The notes under the pieces: generated by a model
Told to the model about the DNA's origin: nothing
Seen by the model: only the letters and a program-made list of their open reading frames with translations
The model's database searches: none
Program-made: the position numbers and the translations under genes
Shown here: piece after piece, positions 1-5,812 of the stretch
Layout: the number at the start of each line of letters is the position of its first letter
How positions within the stretch are numbered: position 1 is the stretch's first letter
Assembly: GCA_036502165.1 (NCBI GenBank)
Contig: DASXZC010000457.1
Coordinates: forward strand, 1 to 10,833
Direction of reading: 5' to 3'
Source of the DNA: F-183 sp036502165
Lineage (GTDB): Bacteria > Acidobacteriota > Terriglobia > Bryobacterales > Bryobacteraceae
DNA: 10,833 nucleotides

Positions 1-281
1 AGGACGTCGACACACTGGTGGTCCTCATGGGTGTCGAGAGTCGCGCGTGGATTGCGGCGGAGTTGATTGCGCGGGGGCGTCCGGCGGGGCAACCGGTGGC
101 GTTTCTCGAACGCTCTTCGCTGGCGAGCGAGAGGATCGTCGAGTCGACGCTCGAGGCGGTGGCGGCGGGGAAGGTCGCGGTCGTGTCTCCGGCGGTGTTC
201 GTGATTGGTGAAGTGGTGCGCTTGCGAGCCAGGTCCGAATCTTCGGCTGCCGCAGAGATCGGAGACGGAGAATTGAAGTGA
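1..281 (+). CDS. cobA: Uroporphyrinogen-III C-methyltransferase (SUMT), 3' end only
   Basis: The reading frame enters from the left edge (first full codon at 3) and stops with TGA at 279-281, giving about the last 92 residues. The start of the visible part reads TLVVLMGVESRAWIAAELI, followed by GRPAGQPVAFLER and later SPAVFVIGEVV. These match the C-terminal part of SUMT/CobA/CysG-A enzymes, which methylate uroporphyrinogen III at C2 and C7 with S-adenosylmethionine to make precorrin-2, the precursor of siroheme and cobalamin. The family is normally about 250-280 residues, so roughly two thirds of the gene lies outside the window. hemD, the preceding step of the same pathway, follows about 350 bp downstream on the same strand, which supports the call. 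The last ~15 residues (rich in S, E and A) are a variable tail. Whether the full gene is a stand-alone SUMT or a fusion cannot be seen here. Confidence 0.9.
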   Translation, partial: DVDTLVVLMGVESRAWIAAELIARGRPAGQPVAFLERSSLASERIVESTLEAVAAGKVAVVSPAVFVIGEVVRLRARSESSAAAEIGDGELK

Positions 282-600
282 AGACTACGCGGCCCGGTTC
301 GGCGTTCGCAGCGGACGATCCGCCGGCGCCGTTGAGATTAGCGATTTCGGATTTTCCGATGTTGGGCGATCGTTCGATGGGATCCGCTATGTGCTGCGTC
401 CGCACAAGAAGATTGTGGGAACGATCTTTGGTACGCGGGCGGCGGTGCGTTTCAGCCGTGGACGTTCGGCTATTCGGGGACGCGCTACGAACGGGCGTAC
501 TTCGCTCGGCGACCTCCATGATACGAACGTCGATTACCTGTGACGCGATTCCTGTATCCGGCGGGCACGGATGCGCGATTCGGTTTGCTGTTTCTGAGCA
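280..600 (+). pseudogene. Decayed gene between cobA and hemD, possibly an alginate-export-family outer membrane protein remnant
   Basis: No single frame gives a convincing protein, but protein-like pieces occur in different frames. Frame 280-541 contains ISDFGFSDVGRSFDGIRYVL at 337-396, continuing RPHKKIVGTIFGTR. This resembles the central part of acidobacterial alginate-export (Alginate_exp) outer membrane proteins, which from memory carry an FGFSHVGRSFDG-like stretch followed by a beta strand. A second frame then carries GGGAFQPWTFGYSGTRYER (438-494) before a stop at 519, and the same frame later reads TRFLYPAGTDARFGLLFLS (543-599). The first frame is closed by a stop at 274 just upstream and has no start codon, so the 5' end is missing too. 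The simplest reading is a truncated and frameshifted relic. A continuous 116-codon frame at 278-628 that overlaps the cobA stop is open but has poor, R/S-rich composition. Family assignment is by memory of motifs only. Confidence 0.4.
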
Positions 601-627
601 TCCCCCGTTGCGTCATACTCAATACTG

Positions 628-1446
628 ATGCCGTTCTCCGGTCTGCGCGTGTTGACTCTCGAGAGCCGCAAGGCTAAGGATATGGAGGCCCTCATCCTGC
701 GTGAGGAGGGGATCCCGATCGTTGCGCCGTCGGTGCGGGAGCGGGGTCTCGAGGATGACCAGACCGGAGTCTATCTGGTCGAGCAACTCGAAGCGGACGT
801 CTTCGACATGATCATCCTCATGACGGGCGTCGGGTTGGGATTCCTACGCGACCTCGTGATACCGAAGATGCCGGTCGAGCGGTTCACCGCCGCGTTGAAG
901 CGGGCGACGATTGTGGCTCGAGGTCCGAAGCCGATTGTGGTCCTCAAGCAGCTTGGGCTGCAGCCGGACGTCGTGATCGGGGAACCGAATACCTGGAAGG
1001 AAATCGTGGCGGCTGTTGCCGAACGTACGGAACGTCGCATTGCGGTGCAGGAATACGGACGTCCGAATGCGGAGATGAATTCCGCACTCGAACGATTAGG
1101 CGCGACTGTCACTCCGTTTGCGATTTACCGGTGGGAGATGCCTGAGGATCCGGAGCCGTTGCGGGCGGCAGCGGCGGCACTCGCGCGAGGCGAGTGCGAT
1201 GTTGTGCTGTTCACATCCTCGATCCAGCTCGATCATCTATTGGAAGCGGCGGGGAGCCTTCGCGAGGGAGTCGAACTGGCGTTGCGCACGAAAGTCGTAG
1301 TGGCGTCGATTGGTCCGGTGATGACGGCGGCGCTCGAGGGCAAGGGGATTAAGGCCGATATCATTCCAAAACATCCGAAGATGTGGGCGCTGGTGAAAGC
1401 TGCCGCTGAGCAAGCGCAGGAGCTTCTGCGGACGAAGCGGGGGTGA
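628..1446 (+). CDS. hemD: Uroporphyrinogen-III synthase
   Basis: A 272-residue protein of usual HemD length. HemD closes and isomerises hydroxymethylbilane to uroporphyrinogen III, the last common precursor of heme, siroheme and cobalamin, in the cytoplasm. Family features visible in order: an N-terminal GLRVLTLESRKA strand and helix (5-16); MTGVG (65-69), the counterpart of the TS-x-NGV segment; ARGPKP (97-102); EYGRPN (142-147); YRWEMPED (167-174); VLFTSS (193-198); and ASIGPVMTAAL with KHPKMWALV (226-256), the typical C-terminal signature. ATG at 628 is chosen because the conserved N-terminus begins five residues later. No Shine-Dalgarno sequence is visible before it. The gene lies downstream of cobA, so siroheme or another corrin/heme route is the likely context. 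Its last 86 bases are overlapped on the opposite strand by the out-of-frame tail of the GGDEF-EAL gene. Confidence 0.92.
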   Translation: MPFSGLRVLTLESRKAKDMEALILREEGIPIVAPSVRERGLEDDQTGVYLVEQLEADVFDMIILMTGVGLGFLRDLVIPKMPVERFTAALKRATIVARGPKPIVVLKQLGLQPDVVIGEPNTWKEIVAAVAERTERRIAVQEYGRPNAEMNSALERLGATVTPFAIYRWEMPEDPEPLRAAAAALARGECDVVLFTSSIQLDHLLEAAGSLREGVELALRTKVVVASIGPVMTAALEGKGIKADIIPKHPKMWALVKAAAEQAQELLRTKRG

Positions 1447-1769
1447 TGGTTTGCGATCGCTGGGCTGCATCGAGCGCCCGCAGATCGGCGAGCGTGATCG
1501 TGCTGCGGCGCGTCGAGAGCCATTCACTGATTTGGTTTTCGGAGATCGGGTGCGACACAAGGAATCCTTGAAATTGCGTCACGCCGAGGCCGCGTAGGGC
1601 TGCGCTCTGCCACTCCGTTTCGACGCCTTCGGCGATGAGATCGAACCCTAAACTGCCGGCGATCGAGATGATCGCTTTGACGATCGCGTGCGAGTCGGTC
1701 TCGACTCCTTTGACGAAGCTGCGGTCGATCTTGATCGTGTCGATGGGCAGATGGTGCAAGTAGGAGAGC
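1361..1769 (-). pseudogene. Out-of-frame C-terminal third of the EAL domain
   Basis: On the - strand in the frame next to that of the upstream GGDEF-EAL gene, this stretch reads LSYLHHLPIDTIKIDRSFV, then LIAEGVET and FQGFLVSHPI. These are the conserved late motifs of EAL phosphodiesterases: the KID metal/substrate region, AEGVE and the QGF/Y loop. It joins exactly after FGTGFSS of the upstream frame if one G (a C on the + strand at 1769 or 1770) is removed. The fragment has no start codon of its own at the join. Past the EAL domain it continues for about 35 low-complexity residues to a stop at 1361-1363, inside the 3' end of hemD on the other strand. Either the gene is truly broken, or a sequencing/assembly error split one intact gene. 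The motifs after the join look undamaged, so any mutation is recent. Confidence 0.85.
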
Positions 1770-3551
1770 CGAGGAAAATCCGGTTCCGAAATCGTCGATC
1801 GAGATCCGCAAGCCGCGCTCGCGGAGACGCGCGAGCACTTGCGAGGCGCGCTCGTGATCGCCGGCGAACAGACTTTCAGTGAGCTCGAGGTGCAGGCGCT
1901 TGGGATCGAGGCCGGTTTTTTGGAGCGCCGATTCGACATCGTCAATCAACGTGCCGCCGAGGACCTGTATAGTCGATACATTGACGGCGACCGCGGGCGC
2001 GTGCGGACCTTCCCACTCGGCAGCGGTGCGGCAGGCTTCCTCGAGTACCCAGCGTCCGATGGCAATGATGTCGCCGGAACGTTCGGCGAGAGGAACGAAA
2101 TCGAGGGGCGAGACCAGGCCGAGTTCCGGATGGTTCCAGCGTAGAAGAGCCTCCATCGCGAGGCATTCGCCGGTTGAGACCGAGACGACGGGCTGGAATT
2201 GCAGCATCAATTCGCCCTGTCCGGCGGCGGCACGCAGGGATTGCGCGAGCAGATGGCGCCTGATGAGATCCTCGGCGAGTTCGCGTTCGAAGAGCTTCAC
2301 GCACTGGCGGCCGTTCTGCTTGGCGGCATACATGGCGACGTCGGCGGCGCGGATCAGTTCGTCCTGCGTCGAGCCGTGCTCGGGGTACATCGCGATTCCG
2401 ATTGTGGCGTCGATCTTGACGGCCTCGGGGACCAGATCGACTGCGAGCGTAAGGCTCTCGCGCAGGCGGTTGGCCACCTTCACAACTTCAGAAGACTCGG
2501 TCACGTCAGGCAGCATCACTACGAATTCGTCGCCGCCCCAACGGCCGATCTCGGCGTCCTTCGGAAGCGTCGCTTGCAGACGCTGCGCCACTTCGATGAG
2601 CACGCGGTCGCCGGCGGCGTGTCCGCGGACGTCATTCACTTCCTTGAATTTATCGAGGTCGATAAAGAGAACGGCCACGCCCGAGTTATATTCGACGGCT
2701 TCCTCGAGTCCGGCTCCGAGGCGTTCGGAAAAGCTGGCGCGGTTGCGAAGGCCCGTCAACGAATCGGTCAGTGCGACCCGCGTCAGCTCTTGCGCGTAGC
2801 GGGCGCGTTCACTGATTTCCCTTTGCAAGTCGAGCGTTCGGGTGCGGATTCTGGCCTCGAGATGCGTGTTGACGTCCTTCAGATCCGTCTGCGCTTGGGT
2901 GAGTTCCGTGTAGGCGGTCTTCATTTCGGAGACCAGGCCTTCGTTGGTTTTACTCAGGCGGATTGCGGAGAGGGTCGCGCGATGAGAAGTCCGCGCGAGG
3001 TGGATGAGGATGCCGCAAAATGCGATGCCGAGGAGTCCGAGGATCGAGTTTGCCTTGCCGCCTTCGAGCAAAAACATGAGCGAGGGCGGCAGCATGAGGA
3101 ACATGCAATAGACGGTTGCGAGCTGCAACGAAGGCGCGAGCACCGTGACAGCGCCGCTTGCCATCGCGGAGACGATCATCGCCATTACGGTGCGGTCGAC
3201 CTGATCGAGAAAATGGAAAAAGATCAGCGGGAACACGCCCCATACGGCGGCGTGGGCCATGGCTCCGGCAGTGAAGCGGCGGAGCCAGGTGGTGCCTTCG
3301 TATGCGCCCTGCCGTATGGCGCGCCAACGCCACAAATCCCATCCGCGAGCGGCGAGGATGACCTGCATCGCGATCCCCCATATGAAGATGCCGCGCCGGG
3401 CAGGGTTGCCGCTCAGGACCAAGGCGAGAAACGTCGATGCTAATACCGTCGCGACCACGCCGGGGCCCGCGTACTCATATAAGAGACGGGCTTGTTCGCG
3501 TCCGAGGCTCTCCGCATCGACCGGCCGCAATTGAGGGACTTCAGACTCCAC
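1524..3551 (-). CDS. Membrane-bound GGDEF-EAL cyclic-di-GMP protein with a frameshift in the EAL domain
   Basis: The open frame codes for 675 residues from a GTG at 3551. Residues about 31-187 hold six hydrophobic segments, a membrane sensor unit of unknown type; 200-255 is a likely coiled coil; GGDEF occupies about 258-420 with RWGGDEF at 337-343; EAL begins near 435 with EALLRW at 467-472, VAVNVS at 521-526, LELTES at 555-560 and DDFGTG at 586-591. It would make and/or degrade cyclic di-GMP at the inner membrane. The inhibitory RxxD site expected just before GGDEF reads LPKD, so feedback inhibition is probably lost. After residue 594 the frame departs from EAL sequence into 81 arginine-rich residues. 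The normal continuation (LSYLHHLPIDTIKIDRSF...) lies one base out of frame, so an extra base at 1769-1770 is indicated. Restored, the protein would be 729 residues ending at 1361. GTG is the first start in the frame; no ATG/GTG/TTG lies upstream near it, and no clear ribosome site is seen. Confidence 0.88.
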   Translation of the reverse strand: MESEVPQLRPVDAESLGREQARLLYEYAGPGVVATVLASTFLALVLSGNPARRGIFIWGIAMQVILAARGWDLWRWRAIRQGAYEGTTWLRRFTAGAMAHAAVWGVFPLIFFHFLDQVDRTVMAMIVSAMASGAVTVLAPSLQLATVYCMFLMLPPSLMFLLEGGKANSILGLLGIAFCGILIHLARTSHRATLSAIRLSKTNEGLVSEMKTAYTELTQAQTDLKDVNTHLEARIRTRTLDLQREISERARYAQELTRVALTDSLTGLRNRASFSERLGAGLEEAVEYNSGVAVLFIDLDKFKEVNDVRGHAAGDRVLIEVAQRLQATLPKDAEIGRWGGDEFVVMLPDVTESSEVVKVANRLRESLTLAVDLVPEAVKIDATIGIAMYPEHGSTQDELIRAADVAMYAAKQNGRQCVKLFERELAEDLIRRHLLAQSLRAAAGQGELMLQFQPVVSVSTGECLAMEALLRWNHPELGLVSPLDFVPLAERSGDIIAIGRWVLEEACRTAAEWEGPHAPAVAVNVSTIQVLGGTLIDDVESALQKTGLDPKRLHLELTESLFAGDHERASQVLARLRERGLRISIDDFGTGFSSALLLAPSAHRHDQDRPQLRQRSRDRLARDRQSDHLDRRQFRVRSHRRRRRNGVAERSPTRPRRDAISRIPCVAPDLRKPNQ

Positions 3552-3633
3552 GTCTACCGTGTTATCGGCGTTCGACGCTGAAGCTTTACTTAGGCCAGGG
3601 AATTGCAGGAATACCTGACGATCCGATAGGTTT

Positions 3634-3657
3634 TTCTAATTAGAATTTTGCGCAAAA
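3634..3657. repeat. Two abutting perfect 12-bp palindromes in the gap upstream of the GGDEF-EAL gene
   Basis: TTCTAATTAGAA at 3634-3645 is a perfect palindrome and is followed without a gap by a second one, TTTTGCGCAAAA, at 3646-3657. They lie in the 111-bp gap between the stop of the PmoA-like gene (3663) and the GTG of the GGDEF-EAL gene (3551), in an AT-rich patch of an otherwise GC-rich window. Neither has a loop or a following T run that would fit an ordinary rho-independent terminator. A pair of dimeric regulator-binding sites or part of a promoter for the GGDEF-EAL gene is more likely. I see no convincing -35/-10 pair. Confidence 0.45.
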
Positions 3658-3662
3658 AGGCT

Positions 3663-4589
3663 TTAGTGCTTCGCGATGTACTCTTTGTACATTTCCGCCA
3701 CGTGCCCCGTTTGAGCGTCGCCCGGATGGATGACGACGCGCCATTTGTAGGTCAGCTTTTGACCCTTCGCCAGCTTGATCGAATTCTCCGGCTGGCTTTC
3801 GTCGAAGGCTTTGCGGCCGAAGGGATTGAGAGAGAACAGTCCGTAATCGCGCGCGTGCCAGTATGTGGGATGGCCGGGATTTTGGGGGTTGTCGAACATG
3901 GCGACACCTAGCTGTTCGCCGTCGATGTTGGCGGTGTAGTCGACCCAGTTCGATCGCTTGCCCCAGACGTTGGCCATTTTGGTGCGGCCATCAGCGTCGA
4001 CCATAACTCCGCCTTTTTTCTCGGTGAAATTGTCGGCGAGCCGGATGGCGAAGGCGCCCTCTTTGGTGTCGCCAAATTTGACGTCTCCGGTGGCGGCGGT
4101 GAGGGTGATGTTGAAGTCGATGATGCGATTCTTCGGATCATCGTAGAAGATCATGTCGCGGTTTTCGACCAGCAGAACTTTGCCTGAGGGATCGCGCCAT
4201 TCCATGATGGCGTTGAGCGTGCCGGAGCCCGTTCCATCCTTCCACTTGGTGTCTTTGACGACGATGCGGCCGATGTTGGGCTTGGTGTAAGAAGGATCGT
4301 TTTCCCAGAATTTCACGCCGTTGACGTCGTCGTAGGAGAACCAGAGTCCACGGTGATGCAGGTGATCGTGACTTTCGCCGGCCACTTGTTCCACCGGAAA
4401 GTGGCGCGTCACCATCTTGCCTGATGCGGAGCGCAAGGGCCACAGATAGGGCTTCGCGGCGTCGGTGCCGTAGTGAAACGTCGTGAACGGTTTGCCGTCG
4501 ACGGTGATTGCGATGCTTTCAGGAGCGATGTGGACCTGCGCCGAGAGTCCGTAAGTGAGGACACAACCGATCAGGATGGTGGATTTCAT
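3663..4589 (-). CDS. Secreted PmoA-like (DUF6807) family protein
   Basis: A 308-residue protein with an N-terminal signal peptide (hydrophobic core TILIGCVLTYGL, likely cleavage near residue 17 at LSA/Q). The mature part matches the DUF6807 group, which databases often name 'methane oxygenase PmoA' although it has no proven link to methane oxidation. Its hallmark is the histidine-rich HDHLHHRGLWFSYDDVNGVKF at 74-94, followed by a beta-rich body and YWHARDYGLFSLNPFG at 243-258. In Acidobacteria and Planctomycetes such proteins are usually periplasmic or extracellular and sit near carbohydrate-degradation genes, with a galactose-mutarotase-like fold suspected. The histidine cluster suggests a metal or sugar site, but this is inference. 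It starts 30 bp after the DoxX-like gene on the same strand, probably co-transcribed. ATG at 4589 gives a complete signal peptide. No truncation is seen. Confidence 0.85.
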   Translation of the reverse strand: MKSTILIGCVLTYGLSAQVHIAPESIAITVDGKPFTTFHYGTDAAKPYLWPLRSASGKMVTRHFPVEQVAGESHDHLHHRGLWFSYDDVNGVKFWENDPSYTKPNIGRIVVKDTKWKDGTGSGTLNAIMEWRDPSGKVLLVENRDMIFYDDPKNRIIDFNITLTAATGDVKFGDTKEGAFAIRLADNFTEKKGGVMVDADGRTKMANVWGKRSNWVDYTANIDGEQLGVAMFDNPQNPGHPTYWHARDYGLFSLNPFGRKAFDESQPENSIKLAKGQKLTYKWRVVIHPGDAQTGHVAEMYKEYIAKH

Positions 4590-4619
4590 CGGTTCCAGTG
4601 TATCGCTTGTCGCCCGCCG

Positions 4620-5000
4620 TTACACGCGGGCTTGCAGAATTCCATTGAACACGGAGCGGATCGGAATGAAGACCACGAACCAGAGGATGGTCGCGAGGAG
4701 TCCGGGGCCGATGTGCGGGGGATCCATGAGGCTGTGGAACAACAAAATGTTCACAAGAATCGGCGCGAGCAGGACGAGGGCGAGGGGAACATAGCGGTTC
4801 GCGAGCAGCAGAAGTCCGCCGATTAATTGGATCAGGAAGGGCAGAACCATGTAGTGCGACTCGGTGAGGACCGTCAGATATTGGACGGCGAGAGGCGAGT
4901 CAGGCGGTGTTTGCGGGATAAAATGCAGAAATCCATTGAGCCCGAACAGGGTGAAAATAATTCCTAACAGGTAGCGGGCGATGGTGGAGGCCAGTTGCAA
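4620..5000 (-). CDS. DoxX-type integral membrane protein
   Basis: A 126-residue, very hydrophobic protein with four predicted membrane segments at about 4-22, 50-68, 70-90 and 98-115. The N-terminus IARYLLGIIFTLFGLNGFLHFI, then MVLPFLIQLIGGLLLLANRY, fits small DoxX/DoxX-like proteins, a broad family of four-helix membrane proteins linked in some bacteria to thiol/redox balance but mostly of unknown role. I choose a TTG start at 5000 because the family begins just before the IARYLLG segment and AGAAAGGA (5011-5018, - strand) lies about 10 nt upstream. An ATG at 5039 would add 13 charged residues (MDQECSQRKDQSP) and has no ribosome site, but cannot be excluded. It is the first gene of a likely - strand unit with the PmoA-like gene and stands divergent to the secreted orphan at 5076. 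Confidence 0.82.
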   Translation of the reverse strand: MQLASTIARYLLGIIFTLFGLNGFLHFIPQTPPDSPLAVQYLTVLTESHYMVLPFLIQLIGGLLLLANRYVPLALVLLAPILVNILLFHSLMDPPHIGPGLLATILWFVVFIPIRSVFNGILQARV

Positions 5001-5010
5001 TGGAGATTGA

Positions 5011-5018
5011 TCCTTTCT
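5011..5018 (-). promoter_or_regulatory. Ribosome binding site supporting the TTG start of the DoxX-like gene
   Basis: On the - strand this reads AGAAAGGA and ends 10 nt before the TTG at 5000. The competing ATG at 5039 has no purine-rich sequence in front of it, so this site decides the start, with moderate confidence because the spacing is slightly long. Confidence 0.45.
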
Positions 5019-5065
5019 TTGTGAACACTCTTGATCCATGGATTCGCGAGCGCGTCGAATGCTAC

Positions 5066-5072
5066 AGGGGAG
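5066..5072 (+). promoter_or_regulatory. Ribosome binding site for the secreted orphan
   Basis: AGGGGAG precedes ATG 5076 by 3-5 nt, depending on which G run pairs. It argues for starting at 5076, or at ATG 5085 nine bases on, and against the in-frame ATT/ATG region farther upstream, which would place hydrophilic residues before the signal peptide. Confidence 0.55.
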
Positions 5073-5075
5073 ATA

Positions 5076-5738
5076 ATGAGGTCTATGACGATCACGCGTT
5101 TCGGACTGCTTGTTGCCGCTGGCTGCATTGTTGCGTTGGCCGAACCGCCGCTGCCGGAATTGAAAGTCGAACCCAAACCTGGCGGATCGGTGCTGTTCAT
5201 ACACAACAAGGCTACCCAGCCGCTGACGGCGTTCCTGATCGAACTGGTCGATTATCCGGGGAGCTCGTACGCGCTGTGGCAGGACGAGATTATCAAGGGC
5301 GAGCCGGTCGGGCCAGGCGGCGAGGAGAAGATCGAGATCACGAACATGACCGTCGGCGCGGTGCCTGAGTACGTGAAGATGCGCGCGGCTATTTACAGCG
5401 ACGGAACGAGCAGCGGAATTCCGGAAAAGGTCGCCCAACTGGTGGCGCGGCGTAGGTCGCAATTGAAGGTTTGCCGAGATTTGAGCGCGATGCTCGAGTC
5501 GGAGACTTCTAAAGGAGCGTCGACCGCTGAAATTTCGAAGGATCTCGAGCAGTGGATCGAGTCGACGGCGCCGAAGGGTAAAGTGGATCGCAATTCGCAA
5601 GCGGCCATTGATCAGGCGGCGAAGCAAATGTTAGTGACGCACTTCAAATCGGAGCTGGGGGCGCAACCGCTTGCATCAGTGCTGGCGCACGTTCATGCGC
5701 TCGAGCAACAGCTTGCTTATAGCCGGCCGGCACTCTAA
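5076..5738 (+). CDS. Secreted protein of unknown function
   Basis: I do not recognise a family. The 220-residue product starts with a clear signal peptide: MRSMTITRFGLLVAAGCIVALA, with a good signal peptidase I site after ALA at residue 22 (mature EPPLPELKV). AAGC at residues 14-17 is only a weak lipobox. The mature N-terminal half (about 25-115) is likely a beta-rich domain, reading SVLFIHNKATQPLTAFLIEL and later EKIEITNMTVGAVPEYVKM, a pattern like small periplasmic immunoglobulin-like folds. The C-terminal half (about 120-220) is helical and charged (ARRRSQLKVCRDLSAML ... LEQWIES ... LAHVHALEQQLA), perhaps a coiled coil. ATG 5076 is supported by AGGGGAG. It is divergent from the DoxX-like gene and 74 bp ahead of the methyltransferase-like gene, possibly the first gene of a four-gene unit. 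The gene is intact. Confidence 0.78.
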   Translation: MRSMTITRFGLLVAAGCIVALAEPPLPELKVEPKPGGSVLFIHNKATQPLTAFLIELVDYPGSSYALWQDEIIKGEPVGPGGEEKIEITNMTVGAVPEYVKMRAAIYSDGTSSGIPEKVAQLVARRRSQLKVCRDLSAMLESETSKGASTAEISKDLEQWIESTAPKGKVDRNSQAAIDQAAKQMLVTHFKSELGAQPLASVLAHVHALEQQLAYSRPAL

Positions 5739-5812
5739 TTCGATTGAAATCAGTGTAGAATTTCAGTGATGGTCCGTCCTTATATGCCATCCGAGGGAAA
5801 TTCCGGGCGTTC

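Noticed and set aside
278..628. Continuous 116-codon frame starting at a GTG that overlaps the cobA stop and ending at the hemD start
   Set aside because: Composition is R/S/C-rich and patternless, while the neighbouring frames carry more protein-like peptides; it is better explained as an accidental open frame over a decayed gene.
2199..3443. 414-codon open frame on the + strand
   Set aside because: It lies fully antisense to the GGDEF domain region; the long opening follows from GC-rich codon bias, and the peptide (H/D/E/G-rich) has no recognisable domain.
5040..5627. Long upstream extension of the DoxX-like frame (to 335 residues)
   Set aside because: The extra N-terminal part is antisense to the secreted orphan, whose signal peptide and ribosome site show it to be the real gene.
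5745..5765. Inverted repeat TGAAAT-N9-ATTTCA after the secreted orphan
   Set aside because: Only a six-base AT-rich stem with a nine-base loop and no T run; too weak to call a terminator or operator.
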